Below, in pieces: positions 5,346 to 8,001 of a DNA stretch of 8,001 nt. Made by a program: the position numbers and the translations under genes. Under the pieces are notes generated by a model. It was not told the DNA's origin. It made no database searches and saw only the letters and a program-made list of their open reading frames with translations. Origin of the DNA: an uncultured Alphaproteobacteria bacterium (lineage in GTDB: Bacteria > Pseudomonadota > Alphaproteobacteria > CAAHEQ01 > UBA3637); the NCBI GenBank assembly GCA_944391545.1, contig CALXTZ010000138.1, forward strand, positions 1 to 8,001. Reading direction: 5' to 3'. Numbering within the stretch: position 1 is the first letter of the stretch; each line of letters opens with the position of its first letter.

Positions 5346-5426
5346 GATTCAATTTGAATCCCTGTAACGCATTATAGCGATTCATTGCGAATCTGTCAAG
5401 TGTACGCACAGGATTCGTATTGAATC
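5346..5426. promoter_or_regulatory. Three palindromic operators at 33-bp spacing
   Basis: O1 GATTCAATTTGAATC (5346-5360), O2 GATTCATTGCGAATC (5379-5393) and O3 GATTCGTATTGAATC (5412-5426) share arms GATTC/GAATC around a 5-bp centre. They start exactly 33 bp apart, about three helical turns. O2 fills the spacer of the leftward promoter, O1 lies just after its start site, and O3 overlaps the -35 box of the rightward promoter. These are the expected sites for the flanking XRE repressor and/or Cro-like protein. Binding is inferred from position and symmetry. Confidence 0.85.
5371..5399 (-). promoter_or_regulatory. Consensus leftward promoter of the early operon
   Basis: On the minus strand TTGACA (5399-5394) and TATAAT (5376-5371) are 17 bp apart, a perfect consensus. 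The 17-bp spacer contains operator O2 (5379-5393), so a bound repressor would block RNA polymerase. Transcription should start near 5364, just before operator O1. Confidence 0.9.
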
Positions 5427-5448
5427 GGAGTAGAAAGCGTGGTATACT
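5420..5448 (+). promoter_or_regulatory. Rightward promoter of repressor-integrase genes
   Basis: TTGAAT (5420-5425) and TATACT (5443-5448) are 17 bp apart. The -35 box overlaps operator O3, so the repressor could limit its own synthesis. AAGGGGGG (5455-5462) is the ribosome site before ATG 5470. Confidence 0.8.
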
Positions 5449-5469
5449 GCTTTCAAGGGGGGCAATGAT

Positions 5470-5994
5470 ATGAAACCACGTAACAACGCGGCGGCCACGA
5501 TCGGCAGGCGAATTGCAATAGAGCGGCATAGGGCTGGTCTGACACAGGCCGAACTTGCTGCAAAGGTGGGTCTTGCACCCATTACTATACGACAATATGA
5601 AAAAGGATTGCGCGAACCTCGAATTGACACACTTCGGAAAATAGCGGAAACGCTCGAAACGAATATCACTTATTTTCTACCAACTCCTGCAGAAAACCAA
5701 AATTATTTTGACAAGGTTCGCAATTCTCTTTCTTTCAAAGAAATTGACCAACTAGAAAATTTTGATTTATGGACAGAAGAGGAAAATCTTGACCTAATAA
5801 GTGAAGCGGTTCAGATGCTTAATCTTGAAGGTCAAAAGGTAGCACTTGAGCGGGTTAGAGAATTAGTTGAGATTGCCAGGTATCGAAGCCCGGGGATTAC
5901 GTTGCCGGTCTCATGGCGGATTGACGGGCCGGAAGAACAAAGCATCGACTATGAAACTGTCGAAGGGGGGTCTGAACCGGATGGCCAGCATTAA
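5470..5994 (+). CDS. XRE-family repressor (CI-like)
   Basis: The 174-residue protein has an N-terminal XRE helix-turn-helix at about 11-70 (IGRRIAIERHRAGLTQAELAAKVG, then ITIRQYEKGLREPRIDTLRKIAETL). A helical C-terminal half follows, with no LexA/CI-type autocleavage motif that I can see. ATG 5470 follows AAGGGGGG at a 7-nt gap. Placed divergently from the Cro-like gene across three operators, it is the likely immunity repressor that keeps the early operon silent. How it is inactivated is unclear, as neither a peptidase domain nor a partner protease gene is present. Its central and 3' codons (about 5640-5860) are far more AT-rich than the rest of the window. The last 14 bp overlap the integrase gene. 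Confidence 0.85.
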   Translation: MKPRNNAAATIGRRIAIERHRAGLTQAELAAKVGLAPITIRQYEKGLREPRIDTLRKIAETLETNITYFLPTPAENQNYFDKVRNSLSFKEIDQLENFDLWTEEENLDLISEAVQMLNLEGQKVALERVRELVEIARYRSPGITLPVSWRIDGPEEQSIDYETVEGGSEPDGQH

Positions 5995-7176
5995 ACAGAA
6001 AACCGACAGCAAAGGCCGCACCGTCTACCAGGTCCAGGCCAGCGACGGCAGAGGCCACCGGGTGTATCGCACATTCAGGCCGGAACCCACATGGAGCGCG
6101 AAAACCACACAGCGGGAACTGAGGAAGTTTGCCGCCCAGCTGGAAAACGATTTAAAAGGCGGGCGGGTGCTGATCCGCGGGGAACGCCAGGAAGAAGCCC
6201 GCCGGGCCGCCGCAAAGGCTGCAAAGGTCCAGACATTCGCCCAGTATACCGAACGGGTATGGCTGCCCCAGAAGCGGGCCAGCAGTGCCCGCAATACCAT
6301 GCGGGTATATGAAAGCGCCCTGCGGCTGCATATCCTGCCGGCGCTGGGGCCTAGCTTGCTGGGGGAGATAACCCCGCCCATGCTGACGGCCCTGTTTTAT
6401 AACGTCCAGGCTGAAGGGTATGCAGAGGCCACGCAGGAACTGGTGTGGATTATCACGGGGGCGATCTTTGAAGCGGCTGTCCAGGACGGCCTTTTGGAAC
6501 ATGACCCCATGAAAAAGGCGCGCCGCCCGGCGGCGTCCAAAGATACCAAAATAGAGCGGCAGGAGCTGGCATATACGGCGGATGAACTACAGGCGATCTT
6601 CCAGGCCATCCAGCGGGAGCCGCTGACCTGGCGGGCGTTGGTGCTGCTTTTGGCCTCTACCGGTATCCGCCGGGGGGAGGCCGCCGGGCTGCAATGGGAC
6701 TGTGTGAACTTTGACACAGGGGAAATAACCATCCGGCGCAATCTCCAGCCCTGCAAAGGCGGCACATACACCACCACCCCAAAACCGGCAGAGAACGGGC
6801 CGTCCTGGTTCCGCCCGATGTGCTGGACCTGCTGCGCCAGCTTCGCCAGGAGCAACCGGTCACCGTGCGGTGGGTATTTGCCCGGCCACACAGCACCGAA
6901 CCCATGAACCCCAACAGCATTACAGCCCATTTTGCCCAGATGGGCAAGCGGTACGGGATAGAGGACTTTCACGCCCACAAGCTGCGGCACAGCTTCGCCA
7001 GCCTTGCTATAGCACAGGGGGCAGACGTGGCCGCCGTCGCCCAGTGTCTGGGCCATGCGCAGATATCCATAACACTGGCTGTTTACACGCATACAAACCA
7101 GACAGCAGCCAACCGGGCCGCCTCGATGGTCTGGGCCGCCTTGCAGACTCCACCGGGCGAAAAGAAAAAAGCATAA
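5981..7176 (+). pseudogene. int: Tyrosine recombinase (integrase), frameshifted
   Basis: A phage/ICE-type integrase of about 398 residues is split by a one-base frameshift. The first frame (5981-6907) holds an arm-binding-like N-terminus, a core-binding domain (about 84-175) and the first catalytic Arg in TGIRRGE (about 230). It loses sense after TTTPK (Lys268). From there the -1 frame reads TGRERAVLVPPDVLDLLRQ and carries HKLRHSFAS and LGHAQISITLAVYTH, supplying the remaining His/Arg/His and the Tyr nucleophile, to the stop at 7176. The break is at the AAAA run 6781-6784; five A would restore one frame. ATG 5981 follows AAGGGGGG and overlaps the repressor stop. Possible causes are a real inactivating deletion or a sequencing error. 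Its normal job would be site-specific integration and excision of this element. Confidence 0.85.
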
Positions 7177-7179
7177 AGC

Positions 7180-7217
7180 AAAGGACGCCAGCCCCACAAA
7201 GGCCAGCGTCCTTTTTG
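7180..7217 (+). terminator. Terminator after integrase
   Basis: AAAGGACGC (7180-7188) pairs perfectly with GCGTCCTTT (7206-7214), and the T-run continues to 7216. It begins 4 bp after the integrase stop and would end the repressor-integrase transcript. Confidence 0.85.
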
Positions 7218-7660
7218 TTTTGACCAAAGCCCAGAGCCTGACACACAATCCCGGTGGGGTCTGCAAAACCGCAACATACACAGACGACAGCAGAAAGCAC
7301 AAGACAAAACGGAAAGTTGAATAATTGGTGATGTGCCGTTAAATGTGACGGTGAATTTTGTGGGATTTTAGAATCAGACAACACCGGAAAAAGCGGTTTC
7401 GGATAATGCAAACTTTACAAATCACCCCGCTTTTTCGAGAAAAAGCTTGGCAAAAAGCTTTACTGGGTACCATGAACTCTGGCCGCTCTTTATACACTCC
7501 CGCCGGCGGCAAACACGCCTTGCTCACACGACGTTTGCGCCTGCGGCGCGGTACGATGCATCGTTTTATGGGGACTGATTCATCTGGTACTGCGCTGACT
7601 GCTGTCGTCCTCGCCAAGTCCTGTCGGCGGCCAGGTTTCAGCTGCTTTATCACTTTATGA
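7217..7660. other. Gene-free stretch with perfect palindromes
   Basis: No ORF here has a ribosome site or protein-like sequence. It holds an 18-bp perfect palindrome GCTTTTTCGAGAAAAAGC (7429-7446), two AAAAAGCTT copies 12 bp apart (7440-7448 and 7452-7460), CCGCCGGCGG (7500-7509), a GCGCC/GGCGC hairpin (7537-7549) and the 12-bp palindrome ACGATGCATCGT (7553-7564). Since it follows the integrase gene, this is where an attachment site could be expected. I cannot identify one, because the other element end is outside the window. Confidence 0.45.
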
Positions 7661-7677
7661 GGTTCCAGGTCTGCGGC

Positions 7678-7725
7678 CCTGTACGTCCGGGAGCCGTGCA
7701 GGCCGATCTTTGGGGAACCATCGGC
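7678..7725. repeat. Two adjacent hairpins
   Basis: CCTGTACG (7678-7685) pairs with CGTGCAGG (7695-7702) with one wobble, and GCCGAT (7702-7707) pairs with ATCGGC (7720-7725). They lead into the tandem repeat region. No T-tract follows, so termination is unlikely. Confidence 0.4.
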
Positions 7726-7800
7726 AGGGCCTTGGGCGGATCATGGAAGTCGGCGGTACGATGAAATCAGGCCAGGGGAAACCTTGTATCGCATCGCGCC

Positions 7801-8001
7801 ACAGATGCAAACGCTGGGAGCCTTCTAGAGCGGCTGACAATGCTTGACTTGTAAAATCAGGTTTTGAGTCTGTTTGCATCGAACCGGGGCACAGACGCAA
7901 ACGCCGTGAGCCTCCTAGAGCGGATGACAATGCTTGACTTGTAAAATCAGGTTTTGGGTCCGTTTGCATCGTACCGGGGCGCAGCCCCAAACGCCGGGTG
8001 C
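7801..8001. repeat. 90-bp tandem direct repeat, continuing beyond the window
   Basis: Two full units (7801-7890 and 7891-7980) and the start of a third (7981-8001) recur at exactly 90 bp with scattered substitutions. The most constant block is GACAATGCTTGACTTGTAAA, continuing into ATCAGGTTTTG. In unit 1 GATGCAAAC (7804-7812) and GTTTGCATC (7872-7880) form inverted ends, giving a long-stem structure. A decayed earlier copy is recognisable at about 7729-7800 (ATCAGG at the same distance from the next unit). Because 90 is a multiple of 3, the minus strand stays open with a 30-residue period, but no start or ribosome site supports a gene. It may be chromosomal repeat sequence outside the element. 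Confidence 0.75.

Noticed and set aside
7358..7660. 100-codon plus-strand ORF and the overlapping minus-strand ORF 7339-7653
   Set aside because: The plus-strand ORF has a TTG start and no ribosome site, and both frames read through perfect palindromes with strongly basic, low-quality sequence. Neither is recognisable.
7655..7990. 111-codon minus-strand ORF across the 90-bp repeats
   Set aside because: It stays open because the period is a multiple of three, its start is a TTG inside a repeat, and its end is unrecognisable. It is kept as a repeat finding rather than a gene.
7801..8001. CRISPR array
   Set aside because: The 90-bp units are similar throughout, with no short constant repeat separated by unique spacers, and no cas gene is present.

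Overview
The window looks like one end of an integrating mobile element (an integrative conjugative/mobilizable element or a phage-like relative) in a moderately GC-rich Gram-positive host. I infer Clostridia, possibly an Oscillospiraceae/Faecalibacterium-type gut bacterium. The grounds are strong GGAGG-type ribosome sites, consensus TTGACA/TATAAT promoters, U-tailed hairpin terminators and the gene set. No rRNA, tRNA, CRISPR array or host marker gene was seen, so the host assignment is not proven.

Layout. (1) 1-1495: no convincing gene. It begins with a rightward terminator, then holds about 1.2 kb crowded with short perfect or near-perfect palindromes, many centred on AAAATT or TTTT, plus six copies of a GCGCG..TTGTCGTGT motif. 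(2) 1496-5341, all minus strand: a probable early operon. In transcription order it encodes a small Cro-like HTH protein, a small excisionase-like HTH protein, a winged-helix replication-initiator-like protein carrying three 22-bp-spaced iterons in its 3' end, a short ORF that looks like the initiator's C-terminus in the -1 frame, a DnaC/DnaI-type helicase loader, a zinc-ribbon protein and a sigma-70-family factor. A terminator follows. (3) 5342-5469: a divergent control region with consensus promoters in both directions and three 15-bp palindromic operators at exactly 33-bp intervals. (4) 5470-7176, plus strand: an XRE repressor overlapping a tyrosine recombinase that is broken by a one-base frameshift; a terminator follows. 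(5) 7217-8001: no convincing gene. It holds perfect palindromes and, at the end, a 90-bp tandem repeat that runs off the window.

How the parts may work together (inference): the arrangement parallels the lambda immunity/replication region. A repressor and a Cro-like protein face each other across three operators. The Cro-side transcript continues into an initiator with an in-gene origin (compare lambda O) and a helicase loader (compare lambda P), then ends in a sigma factor that could switch on later genes. The repressor-side transcript carries the integrase. A putative 67-nt RNA of the opposite strand lies just upstream of the initiator gene and could be a copy-control antisense RNA.

The items most worth attention are the operator array, the in-gene iterons together with the frame split of the initiator, the candidate antisense RNA, and the palindrome-rich gene desert at the left.
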